Of a stretch of 64,000 bases of DNA, positions 35,793-47,470 are shown piece after piece (within the stretch, counting starts at the first letter, position 1; every line of letters begins with the position of its first letter). The position numbers and the translations under genes are program-made. This DNA is from Casuarius casuarius (lineage: Eukaryota; Chordata; Aves; Casuariiformes; Casuariidae), in the NCBI GenBank assembly GCA_003342895.1, contig PTFA01000081.1, forward strand, positions 3,676,434 through 3,740,433, read 5' to 3'. Below the pieces are notes generated by a model. The model did not search any database and was not told where the DNA came from. It worked only from the letters and a program-made list of their open reading frames with translations.

Positions 35793-35897
35793 ATTCTCAT
35801 AGCATGGATGTCTGGGCAGGGAAGAGCTAGGTTGCACCCCTCTTAGATGAGAGCATAATTCGGCAGAGGTGTCACTGAAAGCAGGGCAGATTCTTTC

Positions 35898-36120
35898 TTC
35901 GCGATCTTTAAAACTTTTACATTCGGGCGATTCAAGAGACTCTTGCACTTGAAAACAAATGTGGTGACTTAAAAGGATGTCAGCAAAGTGCCCTTGGCAT
36001 TAAGAGAGCCGAATTCTGCGCTCCGGGATAGCTCTGCAGACATGCTCTCACCCCGGCGCTACGGCTGGTTTCCTGGCACGGCTGCACTGGGTAACTGAGG
36101 AGGTTTTATGGCGTCCGGGC
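35898..36120. other. Small CpG-dense patch after the candidate gene
   Basis: About 13 CpG dinucleotides occur in about 220 bases, including TTCGCGATC, GAATTCTGCGCTCCGG and CCCCGGCGCTACGG. It begins about 135 bases beyond the estimated poly(A) site. It could be a weak promoter for a neighbouring transcript or a GC-rich relic. No start exon was found. Confidence 0.4.
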
Positions 36121-36654
36121 TTGGGGTACCACAGAGAAGGCAGGGCTCTGGTGGGCTTTCTCCTGAGGCCTCACACTGAAACAGTATGTGAAAATTGTCC
36201 TTACCTGACCTTGTCTTTGACAGAAATCTCTACAGCACTTAATGCGGAGAGCTAAAGGTCCGTGCTAGCAAACTCTGCCCTGCTCCCGTGTTAGGAAGTA
36301 ATACTTGTTCAAGACACTTGCGTTGGCTCATTTCCTGTCCTAATGTCACCTCCGCCATCCCAGCTCCCCCTCTTGCAACTCATAGTGTTGAAAATAGGAG
36401 AAGCTTGAAGAGTCCCTGCGGCCTTGCTGCTGACGGCAGAGACTCAGCTCTTCTTTCTGGTTCTGCCACTGCCTTGCCCGGTGAGCCCGAGTAAATCGCT
36501 TCAGAGTGCTGAGACTTCATTTTGTCTTCTGACAACTTTTAGCTGAATTATTTTGAGATCTGTGGCTGAAGCCTGTTGTTTCACTATCCAGTGTTATAAA
36601 ACATAAGAATTAATAACAAGAAGCAGAAACAAAAAAATTGTAAGAATTCCTTAT
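36121..36654. other. Non-coding DNA, no gene seen
   Basis: Unique sequence. A donor-like GTAAGG on the minus strand (complement of CCTTAC at about 36200-36205) has no convincing acceptor to pair with. A short plus frame at 36288-36494 has no splice context. Confidence 0.5.
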
Positions 36655-36745
36655 TACTTAAAATGTAAATTCTTGAGAGCAAGAATCATCTTTTCGGAAC
36701 ACTTAGTGAGCGCCTAATGACAATTGTAAATAGTGTTTCCTTTCT
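36655..36745 (+). repeat. Ancient interspersed repeat, L3/CR1-type 3' tail
   Basis: TGTAAATTCTTGAGAGCAAG (about 36664-36683), AATCATCTTTTCGGAACAC and GAGCGCCTAATGACAATTG follow the order of the old reptile and bird repeat 'gtaagctccttggggcagg', 'accatct', 'cagcgcctagcacaatggg'. This is the opposite orientation of the copy at 5422-5545. Diverged but with three ordered matches. Confidence 0.55.
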
Positions 36746-39700
36746 GGATAACAACTTTAGGATAGATTGTGCAACTGTGAAGGGTGCTTAGCACCTTCGA
36801 TTTCCAGGGGCATTAAAAACACACAGCTCCTTGCAGTTTGAATATTAGATTTTTTTTCTTATTTGGCTCTAAAACTCCATTTCCATTCAGCAGAACTCCA
36901 TAAATAAATAAAATAACATTGAAAAAACCCAACAACTGACAAACTGCCCTCTTGGTATTTTTAGGTCTTTTATGGAACTTCATTTATAGAACATTATTTA
37001 TAGATTTTTGATATGCTCCCAGCTAACCTGCCTTGTTGCCTTTTTGCAGAGGCCTCAGCGCTACTATAGTACGTAGCAGCTCCCCTGTAAGTGACAGCAT
37101 TCCTCTGCAAAGCTGGCACTTCAGCAAGGACGTGCTAGGTACATGACCCAGCTCAGGAGGTACGTATTGTCCTACATAAAGTGCCAGTGCTGAGCCTGTT
37201 CCAGTTTTATTAATTCCCATTGCCTACATACAGTTTGAACACTATCACAGATAAGGATTCATTCTCCTCCTAGTTTGTGCCTCCTAGTAGGAATCCGTAG
37301 TCCTTCTAAGGACAGTGGTTGGGAGAGGAAAACTGGGAGCAGTGCACAGGAGAAATTCAGAGTAAGAGAGCCATGAATTTTTGGAGTTCCATGAATTAAA
37401 GTGAATTCTTCAAATTCTTTTAAACAGGCAAGTTATTACTTCTCCAAAATTCAGAGATCACCAGATAGAGTAAACAGGTGTATATATGAGAATTGCATGT
37501 ATGGAATGAGATGGGGCAGGTAGGGCTGAGGGTTGGGAAGCAGAAACTTGGAGGATGCAGATGGTAGAGGTCTGTGATTTTGAAATCTCTTCCAAATCTG
37601 GTCTTTGCAAAGATCAGTAGTGGTTGTGCTTTGTGTACTAATTGCTTGCTACTTGCTGGGTCTAGATTTGGGCTGAATGCCCCTCCCTGGTTTCAGAGAG
37701 CATGTAGGGTGCCAGGTTAGCTGGCTTGCAGCAGCTGCGGCATGGCTTGGATACCATCAGGATATTCTGCTTTGCTGTCAGACTCTGAATGTCACATTGA
37801 TTCTTCGGGCTCTTCTGGCCTAAAACATCAAGGGAGCTCTTCTGGGATCGAGGAGAAATGCCCTTTCCAGAGATGCAGCAGGAGTCAGCCAACACAACAC
37901 CTAAAAGGCTGAAAGAGGCATGGCAACTAACCAGGGTTAGGTTCATGAGTGCAAGAAGCAACCTCTCCCAAAACTTGAGGAAGGGTCAAAGCATATGGAG
38001 CTGGTATTCTGGGACAGTCCTGCTGCTGCTAACTCCTGTAACTCTATCCGTATGGGGTCATTCCCAGCTTTCAGCTGCCTTCCAGGAGAAAGTGAAACCC
38101 TATCAACCTGGAGCAAATACATGGACATCACACTTACCTGATTTTATACCACTTGCACTTTCACCTCTCTCTCCTCAGACCCTAAAAACAACCAATTTCT
38201 GTTTCCAAAGTCTTGATATCTCTCCCAGCTGTGCTCTTATTGCTTTTGGACCTCCAACTCTTGTGAGTCATATCTGCAAATTACATGAGTCGGATTTCAG
38301 TGGTCACCATCTCAAAGTGGCTCGCCATTTAAGGTGGAAAAATTCACCATTAGTTCATGCATTTTGATTTGGTATGCGGTCTCTGTGTTGTGAGTCTTTC
38401 CTGTTTGTCTTTTCTGGCAGAAAACATGAAATTATTTTTTTAAGGATGAAGACATTCAAGTGTAAGCTTGCCTTCAGGGGTATTGTAAACAAAACTTCTC
38501 TGGGCCTTTGAATCATTATTAAGTTAACATGTCCTTGCAACAGAAAAATGAGTTTCGAGATTTCTGATTTACCTACAAATAGTGGAGCTGGTAGGTAACA
38601 AATAACAAGGGGAGCCTGAGTAGGCCTTGGCAGGCAGCATGGCAGTGGGCCAGCGTGGCTCTGCCGAGTGGCGATGATGAGTATTGACAGGCACAAGTAG
38701 TGGGAAGCATGTAGGTGCCTCCAGCTGCTGCCAGGAGTTTCCATGGACACTGGGGTGAGATGCACTTGCCGTGAGGGACGTAACACAGGAAACGTTACGT
38801 TTCCCTGAGCAGTGCTGGCATAGAGCATCTTCAACAAGCTCAAATTTAAGACGTGGAAAGCATTTTGCCAGCTGCAGCATCTGACAAAATGAGGATTGTG
38901 AGTTTCTGCGTTCAAAAACAAGTTTTGTTACGTTGGCAAGCAACTGCTAGGGCTGATGTGAAGAGTCCTTCCAAATTCTGAGAGAGGGAATTTACACCAT
39001 GCTGAAAACAGCAATGAAATACACTGCTTCCTTCCTTGCTATAGCTAGCCTTTGTACTGCATTTCATGTTTTTGCTGTTCCAAAGTAGACAGGGGACGGC
39101 TAATATTGCTTGTCTGGAAGATATGAACGAAATATAAGACAGCTATTCAAAGGCTACTGCTGTCTTGCCAGTGATTTATGGTACACAGGAAAGATTCTGA
39201 TGTGTCATGCTGCAGGGGGAAAGGAAAGCGGGACCGGGGTCATGAACAAAAAGGAATTTGCTTATCCAATTTCCGTCTCTTTTTGAATTTGATTGGAACT
39301 CACAGTTGTCAGGCTGTGTTTAAGTCTAGTCTTTACCAACGCCTCCTTAACTGCGGAAGGTCAAAACCAATTATTGTTTTGCCTCCAGGGACTTTCCTTC
39401 TTAAGAGAGACCTTACAGTGGATATTCTTTAAACCCTTTTCCTTTCAATTAAGGCAGCAGATTCCTTTTTCAGAGGTTTTTGGGGGGGCAGGGGGGACAG
39501 TAATCAGGAGATTGATAGATTCATCAATAGCCTTGAAAAATAAAGCCTGTATGTCTCAGGAAGCTTGAAATCTAATTCTTTTCAACGACTTTTCTCACTC
39601 TGAACTTTAAATCTGTCATTTCATTACAGCGGGAATGGAAAGCCCCTAGTTTTCCCAGGCTACAGTTTTCCTCTGTTTTTTAACCCTCAAATACCATGTG

Positions 39701-40544
39701 GATTTATGCTTCTGAGTATCTGGTGTTTATGTTTTTCATGCAGATAAAAATACTTAAGTTCTGGTTTGGGCAAGAATTCACAGCTTTAAGGACTGGAGGG
39801 AGTTGTGAGAGGCAGTACCTACATCAGTAGCTTCAGTCTGACAGGTAATTAAGAGGTCTTCCAGATCTTCAGGGTGGAAAGGAAGAACATCCTGAGATAC
39901 TGTCGTAGATTTTTTCCTTTCATTTCTGTTAGGAACAGCCTCCTTTCCACAGTTTAAAGGCGGTACCTTCTTCTACCCCAACGCAGTGATACATACTAAA
40001 GCCCATGCCAGCAGATGGCCTTTTTTTTTTTAATTCACCTATGTATCACACACTGCTGTGATTATTCTTATACCCACTGGAGGGGTTAAATATGCTGTTT
40101 CCCCTGTATTTTGAATGTACCATTTATTGTGGAGGAAGTGAGCAGAAAGAAAATAATCTCTCTTGAAAGAGAAACTCCAACTCTAAGGCTGAGGAGAGGG
40201 AGGCTGCTGAGGAACAGTAAGTGCAGGAAACAATACTTTGGTATTGTAATTGGGCATTGCTATTTTTAACGTCAGCGTGAGCCATGAAACCATACTACTC
40301 GGGGTGAGATGTAACACTAACACTTAACTAGGTACTTCTGAATACTGTAATATTTAGGTGGCTGAAATTAGATTATATTGACTATACTGGTTGCTCCTAT
40401 AAAAATTCTGGATTGTGCATGGTATTAAAGGAAGCCTGTTTTTCTGGAGCTGGGAGATTTAAGGCTATTGATTAATTATATTCGCAGCTTCACTGAAGGC
40501 TTACAGGACTATGATTATGTGGTTACAGGGCAGCTGTAGTCTTG
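36746..40544. other. Non-coding DNA; isolated splice pair; long chance frames
   Basis: A strong acceptor (TTGTTGCCTTTTTGCAG, ending 37049) is followed 37 bases later by a GTAAGT donor (37087). The enclosed segment 37050-37086 is open in one frame but has no partner exons. Plus frame 37858-38367 (169 residues) and a minus frame ending at 38355 are among the longest in the window, yet they are unrecognisable and fit chance. G-runs of seven and six occur at 39482-39488 and 39491-39496. A poly-T run lies at 40021-40031. Confidence 0.5.
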
Positions 40545-40650
40545 TGGACTGAGAGTGAGGACAGGAATTAGGAGATGTGAGTCTTGTTCATGACCTGCCA
40601 CAGTTTGTTTTGTAAGGCCCTGAGCAGGTTACTTCAAATGCTTTGGCTAC
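40545..40650 (+). repeat. MIR-type SINE fragment, plus orientation
   Basis: GACCTGCCACAGTTTGTTTT and CCTGAGCAGGTTACTTCAAATGC (starting about 40590 and 40619) correspond in order to the MIR pieces 'ctctgccacttact' and 'ccttgggcaagttacttaac'. A further MIR-like segment, TCTAATGGGGATGATGAGTG, lies at about 40804-40823, so the copy may be split by unrelated sequence. Confidence 0.55.
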
Positions 40651-40840
40651 CATTGATAGACCTATTTTAGATGTCTACTTTAGGAGACCGACTTATGCCC
40701 TTGATTCTGTTATCCACAGAGAGAGCATGGAGTGACTGGCTCAGGTATAGAGCTCCATCCTAGATGCCCCCATTTCATCAGAAAATTTCTATCATCTTCT
40801 GTGTCTAATGGGGATGATGAGTGCCCGTTAGGTCAAGATA

Positions 40841-43800
40841 CTATTTGTAAATGGTTTATAAAGGGTTAATACATTACAAATGTCTTAATAATCAGTCATT
40901 ACTTACAAAGCTGAATAAGTCTAGGGGGTGCTGATAAATTACTTATAATGTACTGGTCATGTCTGCAACATGCCTATAGTAAGCATTAGCCAGGTATTAA
41001 TCCTTTCTAAAACATTTATGAATAAAATATATATACATAAAACTTGAATATCAAGTGTGACTGAAATTATATTAAGTATGACTGAAAGCAAAAGTGCAGA
41101 GTACTGTTTTCCTTTGTCACGGTGCTGGTCTTTAACCCTGAGATCACCTCTGGGCAGATATCATAGCACGGTGGTGCTAAGAAGTATTCTGTTGGTTGAA
41201 AATAACAATCCCCTTCTTACCCACTGTTAAGAAAATCATTAAGATCTGATAATAACTTGCTATTTTTGCTCCACTGGACTAGTACAGATAGCACAATGGA
41301 AATTTCCTTTCCAACTACTGAGAGAGCCTGTCCCCCAAGAGGGCTTTTCTTTTGATAAGGTGTCTCTTGGATCCCGCGCTGCTGAACCAGCCTGAATCAG
41401 CACGTCACCATGTGAGCGCAGGAAGATCCCAGTCTCAGCCGCTGAGTCACATGAATAACTGGAATAGTTCTGCAGAGTCGAATTAATTCCCAGAACCTCT
41501 TCAGGCATATACCAGCAGGCACATGCTTTTGCTCCCGCATTACTTTACAGCTCTTTGATGGAAAGGACACTACTGATATGTTTAATTGCGATAAACCCAT
41601 TTACCTGATGTTGGAGTGTTAAGCCTTAGAAGTTTATTGTTGATGCTTTCCTGCTTCCAAGAAGATTTAAGAATAAGCCAAGGCATAACAGAGCTATTAG
41701 GGTTAAGCTCAAATCAACTGTACGGTGACTCAGAGCTTGTAGTGCTTTCAGACCAAGTGTTAAGAGGATGGAGGGAAAATCTTGTTATTAACTATTGAGT
41801 AGCCTGTTGTTCATGCTGCCAGCAAAGATGGGTAGGGAAACTCTCTGGGTTTTTGGATTTATTATACTTTGGCAAAAGTGTCAGAGTTACAAGAACAATA
41901 AATCAGATAGCTCTGAGATCCTGATTTAGGGAAATCCTTAGACTATAAGCTTGGAATTTGGGCAGAGATATGAAATTCTCTATAGAAGTTTTTAGTCCTA
42001 AAACTCGTAAAGAATGGGTGTATGTTAGAGAGATGAACTTGTCTAAAAGAGGGAAGTGAGAGAAGAAGGCTCTGCAGTACAATGGAAAATCCAGATACTG
42101 CTCCAAGAAGCGGACCAGAGTGTGGGGGCTGAAATAGGGAAATAGGACAGAAAGAGAATAATAGGAAAGCAAGGTTAGTAGTTAGTGGAAATTTTGAGAG
42201 TTTTTCCTTTTAAGCAGTATGTTTTATGTTGGCTGGATAATAGTGATAAGCTGGCCAAGCACATGGGGGAGTGCAGGAGGAGGACTACTTGTACTTCCAC
42301 CTGTTACTCTTGAATATGTCAGAAGTGAATGCAGGGTCTCCTCTGCTATATAGTGCAGTATCACTGATGAGGAGGTAATTACATGGCCTTTATTTCTGTC
42401 CTCTCTTCATTCTTCTAGAGCATTAAAGTCAAAGTTTATGCAATTTCTCCACCATATGTTCGCTAGAGGAAACTTCTGAATAAGTTTGTTTTTTCAGATA
42501 GAATCCACACTTTTTTCCATAAAATGAATGAGGGCCTGTTTGGTGTTCTGATCCTGTCACAGCTCACTTCTATTTCTCATTCTGTAATTTTGAATGTCCT
42601 TCAGAAAACCTTATGCTGTGCTACTCTTAACATGTATTTCCAAAAACCATCCACAAAAGAACATGAACCTCGGAAGTTCAACATAATTGGGAAATATGAA
42701 CTGCAGAAGCAGAAGAGATGTAAGGCCAGAGTTCAGAAGTCTGGGTATCTATGTTTTGTATTTTATTACACAGATGAAAGCGTTTCCCTTGCTTGTGCTT
42801 AAAGACAGTATCTTTCACTGCGATGGATCTGAAATGAATGCTCACTAAAAACAAGCATTATTTCTGACATCTGTTGCTTGTTTGGATGGCAAACCGGCAA
42901 GTGTTGAAATTCGTGATAACGGTCAGAAAGAAAGTATACAGTCAAGTGGCCATGGAAACCTCATATAGTTTTTTCCTGTTTCTTTTTCTACATTTTTTTA
43001 GTGAATGAATTGCTGGTGAATCCAGTTGGATGGCAGCCCAAGAGACTGCAGTGCTCAGCTTAGCCACAGCATAGGGCAAACCTAGTCAAAAGCAATGAGC
43101 TTTCTCTTTGCATGTCCTCACCAAAGTACTATTTTCAGTAAGCAACTTTTAAGGAAAAGTAATTCATTGCCTCAGGAGCAGTGACCATTCTTACTCTAGT
43201 CTCTCTGGCTCTGGCTGGAAAATTAAATGATGTAAACACAAAGTAGCATGTCATGGCTCCTGGCCGTGTGGTTAAACTCTTTCCCTCCATTCCTGCCTCC
43301 CAAGCAGGTGGCTTTGTCCAGGCTGCCTTGTGGGAACAGTCCTTGGCCTTTGCTGTCCCCAAGTGTGCCTGGGCACTGCTGGGAGCGTGCTAGCTGGCAC
43401 AGGCCAAAACCATGCCAAGGAGGGTCTTAACGGCTAAACAGTTTGAAAGTCATGGACCATGGCTCAACCTTGTGCCCTGGTCCTTTGGCGTTTACAGTGC
43501 AGATGTAACCTCTGTGACAGCTATAAGCAAGGAAGGCAGCTAGTGCCAGTGGCGGTTTTGGTTGTGTGACAGGGACATGAGGACAAGACCACCATTAGCA
43601 GATCACTATGGCAGACTCCTCCACACAGAATCTTATTTTCCTTTTCACTAGCACTCAAACATACGTCTTCTCCAAATGCTAGTTAGCAGAGGAATATCTC
43701 TTAAACCCAGGAACAACAGGATGGAACATGTGGGGCCAGGATTTTCCAGGACTGCCTGAGGGTCATCTGGATGTTTCTGCATGGTACGTAGAGCTGCAGC

Positions 43801-46800
43801 ATCTTGATCCATGCTTGCTGCACTGAGATACTACTGCAACTCAGCTGATAACTTTTGGTATACTCTTGTGCAGTTAGGGTGGTTTAAGCATATATCATAC
43901 AGTTTAGATATTGTGCAAGAGTTTGCAGTGTTTCCCCGGTATTATAGTATGATAGCTTGTATTCTTTATCAATACAATACATAGGACATACTGTTTGCTG
44001 CCAGTGAAATAATTTTCTTAAATGTGATTTGCCATATCTTATTTCGAAATAAAGAAGGATTGTGTGAGGGCTTAATCCAAGGATTTTTGGTGCTTATAGT
44101 TGTGTTTCTGTTGATTTCAGTGGGTTCTGTTTTAGGCCGTAACATATTCATTGTGACAGCAGCACCAATGCTGTTGAACGTACTCAGCTGCTCCTACAAT
44201 CAATCACTGCTTTTAAGAAATTCTTTGTTATTTTTAGGGCTTGTACAGTATTGTTTTCTGAGAATATAGTCAGCACCTTCACACAAATGAAACCAGCCTG
44301 TGGTTTCATCATTGTCTTCAGTAGAAACTAGATAAATCCTAAAACTGTACAACTACTTTGTGTGATATTAATGCTTGTATTTTGAAGCTCCACCAAGGAA
44401 GGGTTAAACAAATGTGTAATATTGTTCTGTTAAGCTTTGCCTCTTCTTTATTTTTTTCTGAAACAAGCAAGAGGATGATGGCAAAATTGTGAATTTAGGG
44501 CTACATGGTTCAGACAATAGATCTAGCTGAAAAGTGAAGCTCTGTTTATGTTCCAGAACAGAATAGGACAGGTATGTATTATAGGAAAGCCCCTGGAGTG
44601 CAATAGTTAGTGGAATGCTCTTTCTATAAAATTTTACAACTGGTTTATAGAATTCCTCAGAGATTATCAAGATGTCTTGCAATCTTTATTATATTTAAAC
44701 TCAAAATCCTTGTGTGGCTTCTAAATATCTGTAAAAAGTCTGTCTGTATATGGACTTATCCAAGATCACGTGGGAAGTGCATCATGCTGGAATTGATATC
44801 ATCATTGGATTCTTACTTGTTAGCACTTTGAATCTTTGTAACGCATTTTGAAATCTTCAGATGAAGAGCTTTGTGGAGACCCTGATTCAGTTCTTAATTG
44901 GACTGAGTCATGTTGAGTCACCAGGAATTTCATTAGCCGAATCTTTAAAATCCAACGCTAGGGTTTTCAGAGGACTGTGAGAGAATTAGACCTATAGGAT
45001 TTGGATACCTACTTCCGTTACGCTCTCTGGAAAGTGCTGGTTTTCCAGTGCACTGTTCTGCCAACCTGTCCAGCTCTGGCTGCACAGCTGGGTAGTTTCT
45101 GTGTTCTGACAGCCAGTTGACCAACTGCTTGCCAGGCAGCTTTTGAAAATTATCTCCTGGCTTCAGCTTCACTGGTGTCTGTTACACACGAAGAGTTCAC
45201 ACACCCACACCTTGCCATAGTGCAGGAAGTACTTGGCTAACAAAAGCAAAGTTAAAAAGGCAAGAAGCATTTTCCTTTTCCTTTCTAGGAAGGACTCTTT
45301 ACTCCATAAATCAGCTATTTGAACAAAACAGCAAAAGGCTGTGAGTAAGGCACATGATGACTAAAATGATTTAGATTGTGGGAAGCAGCAGAATTTAATC
45401 TTGAATATGAATCTGTTTGAGTGGGATTCATCTCACCTAACTTAAGCCATCTTAAAGCTAAGCATTCAGTCTAAGGAAGCCACCCAGGTCTTGATCTATC
45501 ATCAATGGGGACAAATAGGTACCCTGAGATGGTGATTCATCCCATCTGTCTTAGTTCTTCTAGGGTGGGATGGATTGCCTTTTGGAGTTACTTCATAATA
45601 CCACTTCCTAATACTTCACAAAATATGCAGAGAGTCTGGGGTGGGTAGCTTATAATTGCCAATTGATTTTAGACAGCTGAAGTTAGGTAAAATAAAGACC
45701 AACACTAATACATTGCCATGTTCAAAGGACCATATTTAATAAAAGAGAACATTGTTTAAAAGGCCAAAGCCTGAGTTGTATCAAACAATCATGGAGATTG
45801 CCTAAACTGTATATAATCAATGAAGTCCTGGAAATAGTCATACTGGCACTGACAGATATACGGATGTGGGAACAGAGCATCTGTTCCTGCTCTGCAAGTG
45901 TGCTGTGGATGCTAGAAATTTTTCACTTAACCTTGTTCCAGACAAGCCCAAGTAGTGCAAGTGTGTTAGTAACTTTCTTTTCCTTTGTAGGTGGCACTTC
46001 TAGCAGCTTTTAGCTCATTACCACTCCTTTGAGGATGGAAAAGAAGAGAGGTTTAGTCAGGATAATCCATTCTGTTTCAGAAACATAAGCTTTAAAAATG
46101 CCTGACTTAGGATGCAGGACCATTCAATGTCTGCCTGTTAACTGGAGACACATTAACTCTTTCAGCGCTAGCTACTTGGTTGGTTTGATTTTTTGGACTG
46201 TGAAGTTCTCAGTTGGTACTTTTTCATCTTGGTGGTGTTTATTGTGCCAAACTTTCAAAAGACAGGATGCTGTGAAGGTTTCCATTTCCCATCCTATAAG
46301 ACATCCCTACACACAACTGTGCGGAAGGCATCTAACCTATGCAATATCTAGTGAACCTCTGCCTTGTAAGGTCCTTTTGTAGACAAAGACATTTGATTCA
46401 TTCTGTAGCAACAAAGCCACAGAACGTATGACAGTCTTGTCAAGTGGACAGATAAGAGGAATAGCAGCTATTAGGATATCCAACTATTAGGATAATGAAG
46501 GGAATAGAATCAGGCCACTGAGTCCTAAAATTCATCTTTGGTGATCTTGGCCAAACCCATATGTATATTTGGACTCAACTTTCTTTTACTTTTCATTGAG
46601 GATCCAGGGATAGATCTTCAAACGCGAGCAACATTACAGGGCTGGTGAAATTTCCATGATGTAGATGCAATTTGGGCCACGATTTGCAAACCTGTGTTTG
46701 ATGGAGCAAAAAAAAGAAAAAAAAAACCACCCTATAAGGTGTTTGGAGAATTGAGGTTAACCTACGAGTGTATCACTGGAGGTCATGCAGAGGTGTGATT

Positions 46801-47306
46801 TTGCTTCTTCATTTTGATACTCATACAGTAAGACTCTAAAACAAAGAACAACAAGTCTTGACTTAGACTTACTAAAAAAAGCGAAAAGAAAAACAAAAAG
46901 AGAACTGATCTGTGACAGCTCTCTGAATAGTAGAAGATTTGACTTGAGAGTAACTGTGGGCAATCAGATGTTTGATGTAATGAGAGCATTTCCTTTGTGT
47001 TTCTTACCACATTACTTTGGTTAATTACATCATGCATCTATTCAATATGTAAAATGTGCTGCTAAAAATGTTCTGCTTTTAAAAATAATAAAAATGTGCC
47101 AGAAAACTAGATGTGTTATAAATAATACTAGAAACATTACAAATAATGATAAGTATATGGAGCCAATGGGTCTACTCACACAAGTAAAAATTACTAGGCA
47201 TGGGAAAGAATTGTAGAATGAGAATTGTAGTACTTTAAATCTTTGAAATACTTCACACACATTCACCCTGGAGACACCTTGCAACAAAAGAAGAGGAAAG
47301 ATGCAG
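40841..47306. other. Non-coding DNA, no gene seen
   Basis: Over six kilobases of unique sequence. Near 46462-46494 the short unit CTATTAGGATA occurs twice. An A-rich run with one G lies at 46708-46726. Short frames in both strands have no splice context. Nothing coding is supported. Confidence 0.6.
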
Positions 47307-47365
47307 GACCTGATCCTGTACTGTTACATCAAAAGGACCTTCGCTAATGACTTCAGGAGGTCTAG
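47307..47365. repeat. Degenerate palindromic amniote repeat
   Basis: GGACCTGATCCTGTACTGTT (from about 47306), AATGACTTCAGGAGG (about 47347-47361) and TAGGATCAAGC (about 47363-47373) match the two arms and the 'ttgacttcagtgg' centre of the old repeat 'cctgatcctgc ... gcaggatcagg'. It directly abuts a MIR fragment. Confidence 0.5.
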
Positions 47366-47369
47366 GATC

Positions 47370-47470
47370 AAGCTGTGTAATTTGCCTAAGGTTGAACTGG
47401 ATGTCAGTGGCAGGATGAGCTAAAGCTTCTGGACTCCAGCCCTATGTACTATCCATGAGAGCATATGACC
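47370..47470 (-). repeat. MIR-type SINE fragment, minus orientation
   Basis: TTGCCTAAGGTTGAACTGGA (about 47382-47401), TCAGTGGCAGGATGAGC and a following GGACTCCAGCCCTATGTACT match in order the reverse-strand MIR pieces 'ttgcccaaggtcacacagct', 'agtggcagagc' and 'gactccagagcccatgct'. Diverged but with a long ordered match. Confidence 0.65.

Noticed and set aside
37858..38367. 169-residue plus-strand open frame starting at ATG
   Set aside because: No recognised domain, no signal peptide, no splice sites or poly(A) signal in a sensible place. Length is within chance expectation.
38355..38921. 188-residue minus-strand open frame
   Set aside because: It opens at a TTG codon (first ATG is at residue 32), shows no known motif, and lacks gene context.
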